Below are positions 1-5,585 of a stretch of 6,649 nucleotides of DNA, in pieces. The first letter of the stretch is position 1. Each line of letters begins with the position of its first letter. The position numbers and the translations under genes were made by a program. Source of the stretch: Deltaproteobacteria bacterium (GTDB lineage Bacteria > Bdellovibrionota > UBA1018 > UBA923). The notes under the pieces were generated by a model. That model was not told where the DNA came from. It saw only the letters and a program-made list of their open reading frames with translations, and made no database searches. The stretch covers positions 1-6,649 of the forward strand of contig JACQAW010000357.1 in assembly GCA_016194725.1 (NCBI GenBank), read 5' to 3'.

Positions 1-381
1 AATATTCCCATGACCACCGAGGAACCCATGCCCGAAAACGTAACGGTGCACATTCACGTTCCCGCGCACGGCCGCACGGCCGCTCAGCAGCGCGACGTCA
101 CGATTCCCATGCGCGACTCGCTCAACATGGCCTCGCAGTTCATTCAGGATCGGCTGCATGAAAAAGCGAACGTGTTCGTCCATTGCGCCCACGGCGAAGA
201 CCGCACCGGTACGGTGGTGGGGCGCATTCGTGACTGCGCCGCCTGGAAGGGCGAGTTCGACCGGTACGGCGGCACGTTCTATAAGCCGCTCAAAAAACTT
301 TTCACGAGCTCGCAGGCGCCCAGCCTGGATTTCAATCGCGCGCTGGTGCAGCTCGACCCCCATCCGTGCGGCGGCAACTGA
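1..381 (+). CDS. Cys-based protein phosphatase (dual-specificity/tyrosine type), 5' end cut by the window
   Basis: Likely hydrolyses phosphate esters (phosphotyrosine, phosphoserine/threonine or another phosphorylated substrate) through a cysteinyl-phosphate intermediate. Counting from the ATG at 10, the signature H-C-A-H-G-E-D-R-T-G lies at residues 58-67, matching the family P-loop HCxxGxxR[ST], with C59 as nucleophile and R65 as phosphate binder. An acidic residue before it in the strand MRDSL (D36) is a candidate general acid. The frame is open to the first base of the window (AAT ATT CCC before the ATG), and the domain normally has about 50-100 more residues before the P-loop, so the true start is probably upstream and the ATG at 10 is internal. 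The product ends about 58 residues after the P-loop. No signal peptide is visible because the N terminus is missing. The FecR-domain gene follows 21 bases later on the same strand, probably co-transcribed. Substrate is unknown. Confidence 0.8.
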   Translation, partial: NIPMTTEEPMPENVTVHIHVPAHGRTAAQQRDVTIPMRDSLNMASQFIQDRLHEKANVFVHCAHGEDRTGTVVGRIRDCAAWKGEFDRYGGTFYKPLKKLFTSSQAPSLDFNRALVQLDPHPCGGN

Positions 382-402
382 AGCAAACCAGGGAGTAAGT
401 TT

Positions 403-1170
403 ATGCTTTTAAAAATCATGCTGCTTTCCATGCTCTGGGCTCACGCCGATTCCACCTCATTGGGAACACTGAAGACCATCGATGGTGGCGCGGACGGAGC
501 CAACGCCACGATCGAGATCAAGGGCGACCACGGCACGCGCAAGGGCGCGGCGGGCGAGGCGATCCTGGCGGGTGACCACGTTGTCACCGGCCACGACGTC
601 ACGGTAACCCTCGCGTTACGAGACGGCAGCGAAATCGTGGTTGCCAGCGACAGCGAGGTTTCCGTCAGCGAAGTCGTCGCCGTTGCCACCCGCGGCAGCT
701 CGCGGCTGGGCCTGATCAGAGGCATGCTGCACGCTCTGGTGAACAAGATTTACACGACTCAGGAGCCCTTCATGATCGAAGCCGGAAACTGCGCCATGGG
801 GGTGCGCGGCACCGAGTTCGTGGTTGAACGCGGTGACAATGACCACACGACGCTGCACACGCTCGAAGGCTCGGTTGCCATTGCGCGCACGGCCTCCGAG
901 CTTCGCTCGTTGCAGCACGCTGTCTTGGTGAAGGCAGGCCATTCGAGCGCCATGAGCCCTGGCCAAAAACAGCCCACTCCCGCCCGGGCCTTCAATCCCA
1001 AAACTCTGAGCCAATACCTGGGAACCCGCGCGCCTTCCGTCGCGAAGGTGATCGAAATCCATCGCGTGGCCCGGCAGGCGGCACACAAATCCGCCGAGGA
1101 CAAGGTCGTGGCGCCCAAGAAAAAAGCGCCTTATCTGCCACCCAAGCCAAAACGGGTCAAGGCGAAGTAA
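403..1170 (+). CDS. Exported FecR-domain protein
   Basis: Predicted periplasmic or envelope protein of 255 residues. A short hydrophobic leader (residues 1-14) ends in the signal-peptidase-like site AHA before D15. Residues about 54-183 show the FecR-type beta-rich domain: AGDHVVTG, a strand rich in V/T/L with LRDGSEIVV (72-80), an RLGLIRGMLHALV segment (101-113), and the hallmark GVRGTEF at 133-139 followed by TLEGSV (153-158). The C-terminal tail (229-255) is Lys/Pro rich and probably disordered or cell-wall/nucleic-acid contacting. Classical FecR is an anti-sigma regulator of iron uptake with a cytoplasmic N-terminal part and one membrane span; here there is neither such a part nor a neighbouring ECF sigma gene, so iron signalling is not supported and this is best read as a stand-alone exported FecR domain. 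GGGAG at 391-395 is well placed as ribosome binding site for the ATG at 403. It probably shares an operon with the phosphatase before it. Confidence 0.85.
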   Translation: MLLKIMLLSMLWAHADSTSLGTLKTIDGGADGANATIEIKGDHGTRKGAAGEAILAGDHVVTGHDVTVTLALRDGSEIVVASDSEVSVSEVVAVATRGSSRLGLIRGMLHALVNKIYTTQEPFMIEAGNCAMGVRGTEFVVERGDNDHTTLHTLEGSVAIARTASELRSLQHAVLVKAGHSSAMSPGQKQPTPARAFNPKTLSQYLGTRAPSVAKVIEIHRVARQAAHKSAEDKVVAPKKKAPYLPPKPKRVKAK

Positions 1171-1221
1171 CACCGTCCGGACCGCTTGAAATTGGGCAAC
1201 GGCTTTCGTGCACAAATGGGT

Positions 1222-1227
1222 TAGAAT
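1222..1227 (+). promoter_or_regulatory. Possible -10 element (TAGAAT) six bases before an ATG
   Basis: TAGAAT matches the sigma70 -10 consensus at five of six positions and lies in the 63-base gap after the FecR gene. No matching -35 hexamer is visible at 16-18 bases. If used, transcription would begin at or next to the ATG at 1234 and give a leaderless mRNA. The absence of a good ribosome binding site before 1234 fits this, but a chance match is quite possible. Confidence 0.25.
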
Positions 1228-1233
1228 GCAGAG

Positions 1234-1641
1234 ATGCGCATGCCTTCGCCGTTGCCGGCCCTGCTTCTGCTGCTGCTACCCGCGACCAGCCCGGCCGCGG
1301 CCGCTGATTCTCTTGATGCGTTCGTGAAAGCCCAGCAAACGAAGGTATACCGGGGCAAGCGAATCACCATTCAGGCCAAGGACATCGAGCTGGCACAGAT
1401 TTTTTTACTGATCAGCGAAGCAAGCGAATTCAATATTGTTTTGTCAGATCGGGTGCAGGGCAAGGCTTTGCTCAACCTCAACGACGTGCCCTGGGATCAG
1501 GCTCTGGACGTAATTCTGCAATCCTATCGCCTCGTGGCCGAACGCAACGGCAACGTGCTGCGAATCACCACCCGGGCAGCCCTGGCCGAGGACCGGGCGG
1601 CTGAAGCCGCAGCCAGGCGCGCCCAAAACCGCGAAGATTAA
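1234..1641 (+). CDS. Small exported STN-domain protein (PilQ-type secretin N-terminal domain alone)
   Basis: A 135-residue protein with a strong Sec signal peptide: a leucine-rich core at residues 8-15 and an alanine-rich cleavage region ending near A24 before DSL. Residues about 38-113 form an STN (secretin and TonB N-terminal short) domain of the PilQ kind: VYRGKRITIQAKDIELAQIF, then NIVLSDRVQGKALLNLNDV, then PWDQALDVILQSYRL and a final NGNVLRITT strand. In PilQ this module precedes the N1 and secretin pore domains; here the product stops after a short Ala/Arg/Glu-rich helix (116-135), so no pore can be made. It may be a periplasmic accessory or binding protein, or a decayed secretin remnant. 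An intact frame, signal peptide and normal stop favour a real stand-alone gene. The ATG at 1240 is an alternative start. No strong ribosome binding site is seen. The stop codon overlaps the start of the next mini-ORF (TAATG). Confidence 0.8.
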   Translation: MRMPSPLPALLLLLLPATSPAAAADSLDAFVKAQQTKVYRGKRITIQAKDIELAQIFLLISEASEFNIVLSDRVQGKALLNLNDVPWDQALDVILQSYRLVAERNGNVLRITTRAALAEDRAAEAAARRAQNRED

Positions 1642-1682
1642 TGCAGTATCTGACTGATTTTTACGATAGGAAGCCCCTATGA
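1641..1682 (+). CDS. 13-codon mini-ORF bridging the STN gene and the helicase gene
   Basis: Translation gives MQYLTDFYDRKPL and a TGA stop. Its ATG shares one base with the TAA of the STN gene (TAATG at 1639-1643) and its TGA shares two bases with the helicase start codon (ATGA at 1679-1682). It therefore fills the intergenic gap exactly with terminating-reinitiating junctions at both ends. The ribosome binding site of the helicase (AGGAAG, 1668-1673) lies within its codons 10-11. A translational-coupling leader is the natural reading, since ribosomes leaving the STN gene could pass through to the helicase start. The peptide itself need not have a function. The arrangement could also be chance in a 37-base gap. 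Confidence 0.35.
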   Translation: MQYLTDFYDRKPL

Positions 1683-2794
1683 ATTCATTTGCCGGCTTCA
1701 AGCTTTTAGCATCCCTGCAAGGTACCCTGGCCGAAAAAGGCCTGGTCACGCCCACTGAAATCCAGTCGCGCGCGACTCCTGCCCTTCTCGAAGGGCGCTC
1801 GGTGGTCGGCGTGGCCGAAACCGGCAGCGGTAAAACCCTGGCTTACGCGTTGCCCGTACTAAATCTCATGAAGTCACTCGAAAACAAGGGCCAGCCCGTG
1901 ACCGTCGACAGCCAGCCACGCGCAGTGGTGATGGTACCCACGCGCGAGCTGGGCGAGCAGGTTTCAAAGGTTTTCAAAATCTTCACTCATGCCACGCGCC
2001 TTCGGGTGCGTACCGTGCTTGGCGGCACCACGCCCGAGGTGGCCAAGAAAAACCTGCTCGGGTCTTTCGAGGTACTGGTGGCCACGCCCGGACGCCTGGT
2101 ACGTTTGCTTGATCGCGGACTGGTAAGTCTTGGCGATGTTCAGATCCTGATTTTCGACGAGGCCGACCAGATGCTGGATCAGGGTTTTTTGCCTGACGCC
2201 CAACACATCGTGGGGGTCTGCCCGCCCGAGCGGCAGCTGGCCCTGTTTTCGGCCACCGTATCGCCCGCGGTCGAATCATTGATGGCCAAGCTGTTCGCGG
2301 GCGCTGAAGTCATTCGCAGCCAGGGCAGCCACAAAGTGGTGGCCAGCCTGATTACCGAAAACCGCAAGGTCATTGACGGCAAGCGTTTTCCGCTGCTCGA
2401 AACCCTGCTCGCCAGCCCCGTGCCCGGCGGCACCCTTATTTTTACCAATACTCGTGAACAGTGCGACACCTTGGCCGAGTCGCTCAAAGACAAAGGCCAC
2501 ACCTGCGCCATTTACCGCGGCGAGATGGACAAGATCGAACGCCGCGCGAACCTCAAAGCTTTTCGCGACGGTAAAATCGAGCTGCTCATCTCGACTGACC
2601 TGGCGTCACGAGGCCTGGACCTCGAGCACGTGGGCCGGGTCATCAACTACCACCTGCCCAAGGAGATGGACAACTACCTGCACCGCGTGGGGCGCACAGC
2701 GCGTGCAGGACGCAAAGGGCTGGTGATCAACCTGGTTACTGAGCGGGATAAGGCCTTGGTGTCACAGCTGGATGGGCTGCGGCCGCGGCGCTAG
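1679..2794 (+). CDS. DEAD-box ATP-dependent RNA helicase
   Basis: A cytoplasmic enzyme that unwinds RNA duplexes or remodels RNP with ATP, typically in ribosome assembly, mRNA decay or cold adaptation. At 371 residues it holds the complete two-domain core: Q-motif region with F4 and TPTEIQ (24-29), motif I AETGSGKT (46-53), Ia PTREL (87-91), GG and TPGR (115-116, 136-139), motif II DEAD (160-163), motif III SAT (191-193), IFTN (254-257), motif V STDLASRGLD (305-314) and motif VI HRVGRTARAG (335-344). All catalytic residues are present. It ends only 27 residues after motif VI, so it lacks the basic or RNA-binding C-terminal extensions of RhlE, SrmB, DeaD or DbpA, and a subfamily name cannot be given. 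AGGAAG at 1668-1673 supports the ATG at 1679. It is the last gene of the + strand series and converges on the - strand genes; no clear terminator follows. Confidence 0.96.
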   Translation: MNSFAGFKLLASLQGTLAEKGLVTPTEIQSRATPALLEGRSVVGVAETGSGKTLAYALPVLNLMKSLENKGQPVTVDSQPRAVVMVPTRELGEQVSKVFKIFTHATRLRVRTVLGGTTPEVAKKNLLGSFEVLVATPGRLVRLLDRGLVSLGDVQILIFDEADQMLDQGFLPDAQHIVGVCPPERQLALFSATVSPAVESLMAKLFAGAEVIRSQGSHKVVASLITENRKVIDGKRFPLLETLLASPVPGGTLIFTNTREQCDTLAESLKDKGHTCAIYRGEMDKIERRANLKAFRDGKIELLISTDLASRGLDLEHVGRVINYHLPKEMDNYLHRVGRTARAGRKGLVINLVTERDKALVSQLDGLRPRR

Positions 2795-2854
2795 CCTAAA
2801 AGCGTGGCTACTCGCCCGAGAGAACGAAGCGCAATGAGTCGAACGCCTCGGAAA

Positions 2855-3049
2855 TCACTTCGCGGCGACCGTGCCGACTTTGGGCTTGGAAGCGGCACCG
2901 CAGCTGTCGCCACCGGCGTATGGCACGACTTTCACTCCACCATCGCTCGCGAACGGGCCGCTCGAAGTCTCGGATGAGCGAGTGAACTTTCGCGAACAGT
3001 CGATCGGCGTATTCGAGAGGCGCCCGTTGATGTTTTCAGTCGTCAGCAC
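2855..3049 (-). CDS. Doubtful 64-codon ORF or remnant, downstream of the exported protein gene
   Basis: A GTG-start ORF beginning about 20 bases after the stop of the exported-protein gene before it, on the same strand. The product has no signal peptide or recognisable domain. It has two cysteines and a Gly/Val-rich end (GGVKVVPYAGGDSCGAASK). Third codon positions are mostly G or C, like the neighbours, which gives weak support for coding, and the ribosome binding site is poor. It could be a real small gene, the C-terminal remnant of a longer exported protein, or noise. The opposite strand holds a 64-codon GTG ORF over almost the same bases (2871-3065) with less typical codon use, which I judge a shadow. 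Apart from this, nothing is seen in the 275 bases between the helicase and the exported-protein gene. Confidence 0.3.
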   Translation of the reverse strand: MLTTENINGRLSNTPIDCSRKFTRSSETSSGPFASDGGVKVVPYAGGDSCGAASKPKVGTVAAK

Positions 3050-3069
3050 GCTGCTTATTCTCTGACTTG

Positions 3070-3750
3070 CTAATGGACCGCCGTCACCGAGCCCGCGATT
3101 GGACCGCTCATACTTGCCGTCCCGCCCGAGCCCTGGCTCACCGCCTTGGCGACACCGGCTGCCTCGATCTTGGCGGCCGACGCAATAAACTTGTTCGAAC
3201 CGCCAAGGGCCATGTCGGTGAAGGTCGACGCGACCCTCATCGCCATCTCGTCGCGGGTGGCGCCGACCACGAGCTGTCCGTCGAAGGCGGCGTTGATGTC
3301 GTTGATCGTGATCTTCGCGTCCTCCTTCGAACGGCTGAACCTCTGGCAGCTGATGTCAACGGAACCGTCCGCGGTCTTGAAAAGGATATGGACAAATCGC
3401 GAATAGCTGACGCCGAGGATTGCGTCCTCCATCCCCGGATTGTAAGACAGATGACTCTCACCTGTCGCAGCGATGACTCCGGTGGCCTTCGGAAGACCGG
3501 CATTCGGATCGCCCTTGGAGTAGAAAAATACGTCGCACTCCAGACCGGCGTGAGAAAACCCTCCCCAAATCCTCTGATAGTGCGTACCACCGCCGTCGTT
3601 CGAGTAGGCGTTCAGATCTGAAGGAGCATGAAAATCGATCGTTTGCACAAACAGCGACGGCGGCAGGGAATCTCCGTCCGCCGCAAACGCCGTGTGAGAC
3701 CAGGCCGCGAAACCGAGAACCAGAGCATAACCGACCGATTGAAGTTTCAT
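3070..3750 (-). CDS. Exported protein of unknown function (226 residues)
   Basis: I do not recognise a family. The N terminus is a Sec signal peptide: K2, a hydrophobic stretch at residues 7-17, and a cleavage site AFA at 21-23 before ADG. The mature part is about 203 residues, probably a mixed or beta-rich fold to residue 140 (HYQRIWGGFSHAGLECDVFFYSKG at 58-80 is aromatic and Gly rich), with a likely helical stretch near 187-204 and a Gly/Ser/Ala-rich C terminus. Two cysteines (C72, C135) could form a disulfide in the periplasm. No lipobox is seen at the cleavage site. The start is fixed by a near-perfect ribosome binding site, GAGGAGGT, six bases from the ATG. It lies 76 bases after the methyltransferase remnant on the same strand, so it could be read through from there or have its own promoter in that gap, where no convincing sigma70 pair is visible. 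Confidence 0.8.
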   Translation of the reverse strand: MKLQSVGYALVLGFAAWSHTAFAADGDSLPPSLFVQTIDFHAPSDLNAYSNDGGGTHYQRIWGGFSHAGLECDVFFYSKGDPNAGLPKATGVIAATGESHLSYNPGMEDAILGVSYSRFVHILFKTADGSVDISCQRFSRSKEDAKITINDINAAFDGQLVVGATRDEMAMRVASTFTDMALGGSNKFIASAAKIEAAGVAKAVSQGSGGTASMSGPIAGSVTAVH

Positions 3751-3755
3751 GACAG

Positions 3756-3763
3756 ACCTCCTC
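3756..3763 (-). promoter_or_regulatory. Strong Shine-Dalgarno site (GAGGAGGT)
   Basis: The complement of ACCTCCTC reads GAGGAGGT, almost the full anti-16S complement, ending five bases before the ATG of the exported protein gene. It is the strongest ribosome binding site in the window and suggests that gene is highly translated when transcribed. Confidence 0.75.
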
Positions 3764-3826
3764 GTGATGACTTCATGATGCCTCGTCGCCCGAAGAGTAG
3801 TACTGATATATTCGTTGCGGGATTGC

Positions 3827-4883
3827 CTAAACCCAAACGGATTCCATCACTGCCAGCGTCTCAAAATGCTCCGTCTGCGGAAAGAAATCAAAAGGCTGCA
3901 GAACTCGGGGACGATAGCCCGCGTCCTCAAATGATTCCAGATCACGTGCCAGGCTCGAAGCACTGCACGAAAGATAAACCACGCCGGCCGGCCGGTTCTT
4001 TTTCATCACGTCCAGTAAAAGTTCGCGTGCCTCAACGCCAAGACCCGACCGCGGTGGATTCAGGTAAAGTGCGTAAGGCCGGGTAAAATGGCCCAACACG
4101 CCAGGATCGCGCAGCCGCTGCGCCCAGCCACCCAACATTTGACGGCAGCAACCCAGAAAGCGCACCCGTACCGCAATACAAGTCCACGACCAGAACAGGC
4201 TGGTGCGCCAGCAACGACTCCACCGCAAGCCGCCGAGCGCGCGCCAGCAGCGTGGTGGCCACCTGGCGAAACGCGCGAACCGGGTGCAGCGCTTCCACCT
4301 CGGGGCCGGGCGCCAGAGCCTCGATCGAGCCGCCTTTGGAAAATACTTTTTTTTCGATCTGGGGATTGCGATGAAACCAGACGCGATCAAACGGCGGCGT
4401 CAGAATGGCCTGCCAGTCCAGCTTTTTCACCTCTTCAGAAATCGGCTGACGAGCCACGACCACCACATGAGGGCTGCCCAGCCAAACACCTGTCAAAGAG
4501 TTGCGCGCAAATTCGGGCGCCTGCGTGGCCAGCACCTGCCTGAGCCGGCAGATCATCTCTTGAATGGCCGCGGTTTGAATCGGGCAAGTGTCCCACGAAA
4601 CAAACTCATCGCGCCACTTGCCTTGCACCTGGATTCCGCGAAACCACCCAAACGAAAGCGAGCCATCGTCGCCCACCTGGCTTCGCATCCAGCTCTTCGA
4701 GCGATACTGCAAGCGGTCAGCCTCGGGCGCCGGCACGATCTCGCGCAAAACATCTGACCAGCGCGCAAGCTTGGCCCGGGCCCAGCTTTGCTTTCGCGCC
4801 AGCTGCGCCGGATAATCGAGATCTTTGTAATGGCAAACCCGGCAAGCCGTGTTGCAAGCCGGATTGTGCGCCAAGGTGGTCAT
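3827..4883 (-). pseudogene. TrmA/RlmC/RlmD-family RNA uridine-C5 methyltransferase, broken by a frameshift or internal deletion
   Basis: Intact members methylate C5 of a uridine in tRNA or 23S rRNA using SAM. From the ATG at 4883 the first frame has an iron-sulfur cysteine cluster C10-x3-C14-x2-C17 with a fourth candidate C100 (DTCP), the FRQV segment (205-208) expected before the SAM domain, and SAM motif I VDLYCGTGALSG (233-244). It then loses similarity near 4121 and stops at 4032. The rest continues in the +1 frame: AQRLRDP, YLNPPRSGLG (from about 4066), YLSCSASSLARDL with the nucleophile Cys at 3967-3965, and FPQTEHFETLAV with the catalytic Glu near 3860, ending at 3827. Only about 42 residues separate DLYCG from NPPRSG across the junction, against roughly 65-70 in E. 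coli RlmC or TrmA as I recall them. So about 25-30 residues, including the SAM-binding GVE motif, appear deleted as well as the frame shifted. There is no N-terminal TRAM domain. The exact member (TrmA, RlmC or RlmD) cannot be chosen. Probably non-functional; a sequencing or assembly error is the alternative. Confidence 0.85.
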
Positions 4884-4892
4884 CACGCCCAG

Positions 4893-4901
4893 ATCATAGC
4901 A
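4893..4901 (-). promoter_or_regulatory. Extended -10 promoter (TGCTATGAT) for the methyltransferase gene
   Basis: On the - strand TGC-TATGAT is an extended -10 element with five of six matches to TATAAT. It ends nine bases before the ATG at 4883, so the transcript would start almost at the start codon and have little or no leader. No -35 hexamer is evident at 17 bases, which an extended -10 can tolerate. Its position also argues for the ATG at 4883 over the in-frame ATG at 4967, which would place the promoter inside the gene. Confidence 0.45.
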
Positions 4902-5026
4902 CGAAGCCAGCCCACACGCCGCCTGCCTTCCCGAAGGGGCGCGCTCACGCAGTGGCTGGAACGGCAAGCGCTAAAACCTACCCGCCCATCGCGGACGCAT
5001 GCCCCAACGCGCCGGACAGAACTGCG

Positions 5027-5530
5027 TTAACGAACCGGCTGCTTCTCGGGCTCCGCCTTGCGCTTCTCAACCGATTCGATGTCATCGGAACTGCCAAGAC
5101 CATGGTGGTGCTTGCGTCCGTCGTCATCCACCTTGTGCCCATCGACGTCCAGGGCATCGGGGCTGAAGTTCACGCAGCGCTCGCCATCGCTGGCCACGTA
5201 GACGTAGCCGGGCTTGCACTCGCAATGTACGGGATGCCCGCTGGGCGTTTCCTCGTTGGAACAGTTGTAAGGCTCGAGATATTTTGGCGGGCTTTTCTCT
5301 CTCAAGATTTGCTTTGGCGGGCCTTCACGGTGGCAATTGCCGGGATTGTGCCAGGAGTATTTATAGCCGGGCGGACAAATGCATTTCGCCGGATTGCCGT
5401 TGGGTGCCTCTTCATGCGAGCAGCTTATCGGAGCCACGACATTGGGAAGCGGTTCTTCAGCGGCACGAGCGCTCGATACGCCGGTGAATACAGTTGCCAG
5501 AAACACAGAACAGATAAAAATGGCTCGCAT
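5027..5530 (-). CDS. Exported protein with two four-cysteine EGF-like repeats
   Basis: No named family is recognised. The 167-residue product begins with a Sec signal peptide (hydrophobic 4-15, cleavage after ARA near residue 23). Two repeats follow at residues 34-66 and 87-119, both with exactly C-x12-C-x-C-x13-C: cysteines 37, 50, 52, 66 and 90, 103, 105, 119. Each has P-x-x-C-S-x-E-E at the start, a central CxC and an aromatic PGY after it, reminiscent of the C-x-C...GY half of EGF-like modules. All eight mature cysteines lie in the repeats, so two disulfide pairs per repeat are likely after export. The C-terminal tail is very charged, with an Asp/Gly/His segment at 128-144 (DVDGHKVDDDG then KHHHG) that might bind metal; it does not fit a canonical EF-hand because the first loop position is not Asp. 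The start is supported by GGGGGA at 5540-5545 and a strong promoter. Possible roles are surface binding or adhesion, but this is inference. Confidence 0.85.
   Translation of the reverse strand: MRAIFICSVFLATVFTGVSSARAAEEPLPNVVAPISCSHEEAPNGNPAKCICPPGYKYSWHNPGNCHREGPPKQILREKSPPKYLEPYNCSNEETPSGHPVHCECKPGYVYVASDGERCVNFSPDALDVDGHKVDDDGRKHHHGLGSSDDIESVEKRKAEPEKQPVR
5174..5431 (-). repeat. Tandem protein-level repeat, two Cys-rich units
   Basis: The two units lie at 5333-5431 and 5174-5272, each 33 codons, separated by a 20-codon Pro/Lys-rich linker (about residues 67-86). Cysteine spacing is identical in both. About half of the residues match, for example CSHEEAPNGNP against CSNEETPSGHP and CPPGYKY against CKPGYVY. 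The DNA has diverged more than the pattern, so the duplication is old and the spacing appears to be under selection. Confidence 0.85.
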
Positions 5531-5557
5531 AAGAACGAATCCCCCGTTTACCCTTAT

Positions 5558-5585
5558 ATTATAGCATGCAGCTGTCTAATTCCAA
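5558..5585 (-). promoter_or_regulatory. Sigma70-type promoter of the Cys-repeat protein gene
   Basis: On the - strand TTGGAA (5580-5585, four of six to TTGACA) is followed after 16 bases by a perfect TATAAT (5558-5563) that also carries the extended TGC before it. The predicted transcript start near 5551 leaves about 20 bases before the ATG at 5530, containing the GGGGGA ribosome binding site. This is the best promoter in the window and faces away from the + strand gene at 5758. Confidence 0.75.

Noticed and set aside
616..1215. 199-codon ORF antisense to the FecR gene
   Set aside because: It is a shadow of a GC-rich gene whose + strand product has a recognisable domain; its own product has no signal peptide, domain or ribosome binding site.
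2792..2810. Inverted repeat TAGCC/GGCTA at the helicase stop as a terminator
   Set aside because: The stem is only five base pairs with a nine-base loop and has no T-run on either side.
2871..3065. 64-codon GTG ORF on the + strand after the helicase
   Set aside because: It is almost the mirror of the - strand ORF at 2855-3049, has less typical codon use, and no clear ribosome binding site.
3067..3621. 184-codon + strand ORF opposite the exported protein gene
   Set aside because: The - strand frame has a clear signal peptide and a strong ribosome binding site, and the + strand translation is Arg-rich with no domain.
4203..4757. 184-codon + strand ORF opposite the methyltransferase
   Set aside because: The opposite strand carries recognisable methyltransferase motifs; this frame is a shadow.
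4919..4943. CCTTCCCGAAGG hairpin upstream of the methyltransferase as a terminator of the Cys-repeat gene
   Set aside because: It has a short stem, no T-run, and lies about 90 bases after the stop; nothing else supports termination here.
4884..4967. 28-residue N-terminal extension of the methyltransferase from an ATG at 4967
   Set aside because: The Fe-S cysteine cluster begins just after the ATG at 4883, and the extended -10 element lies between the two starts.
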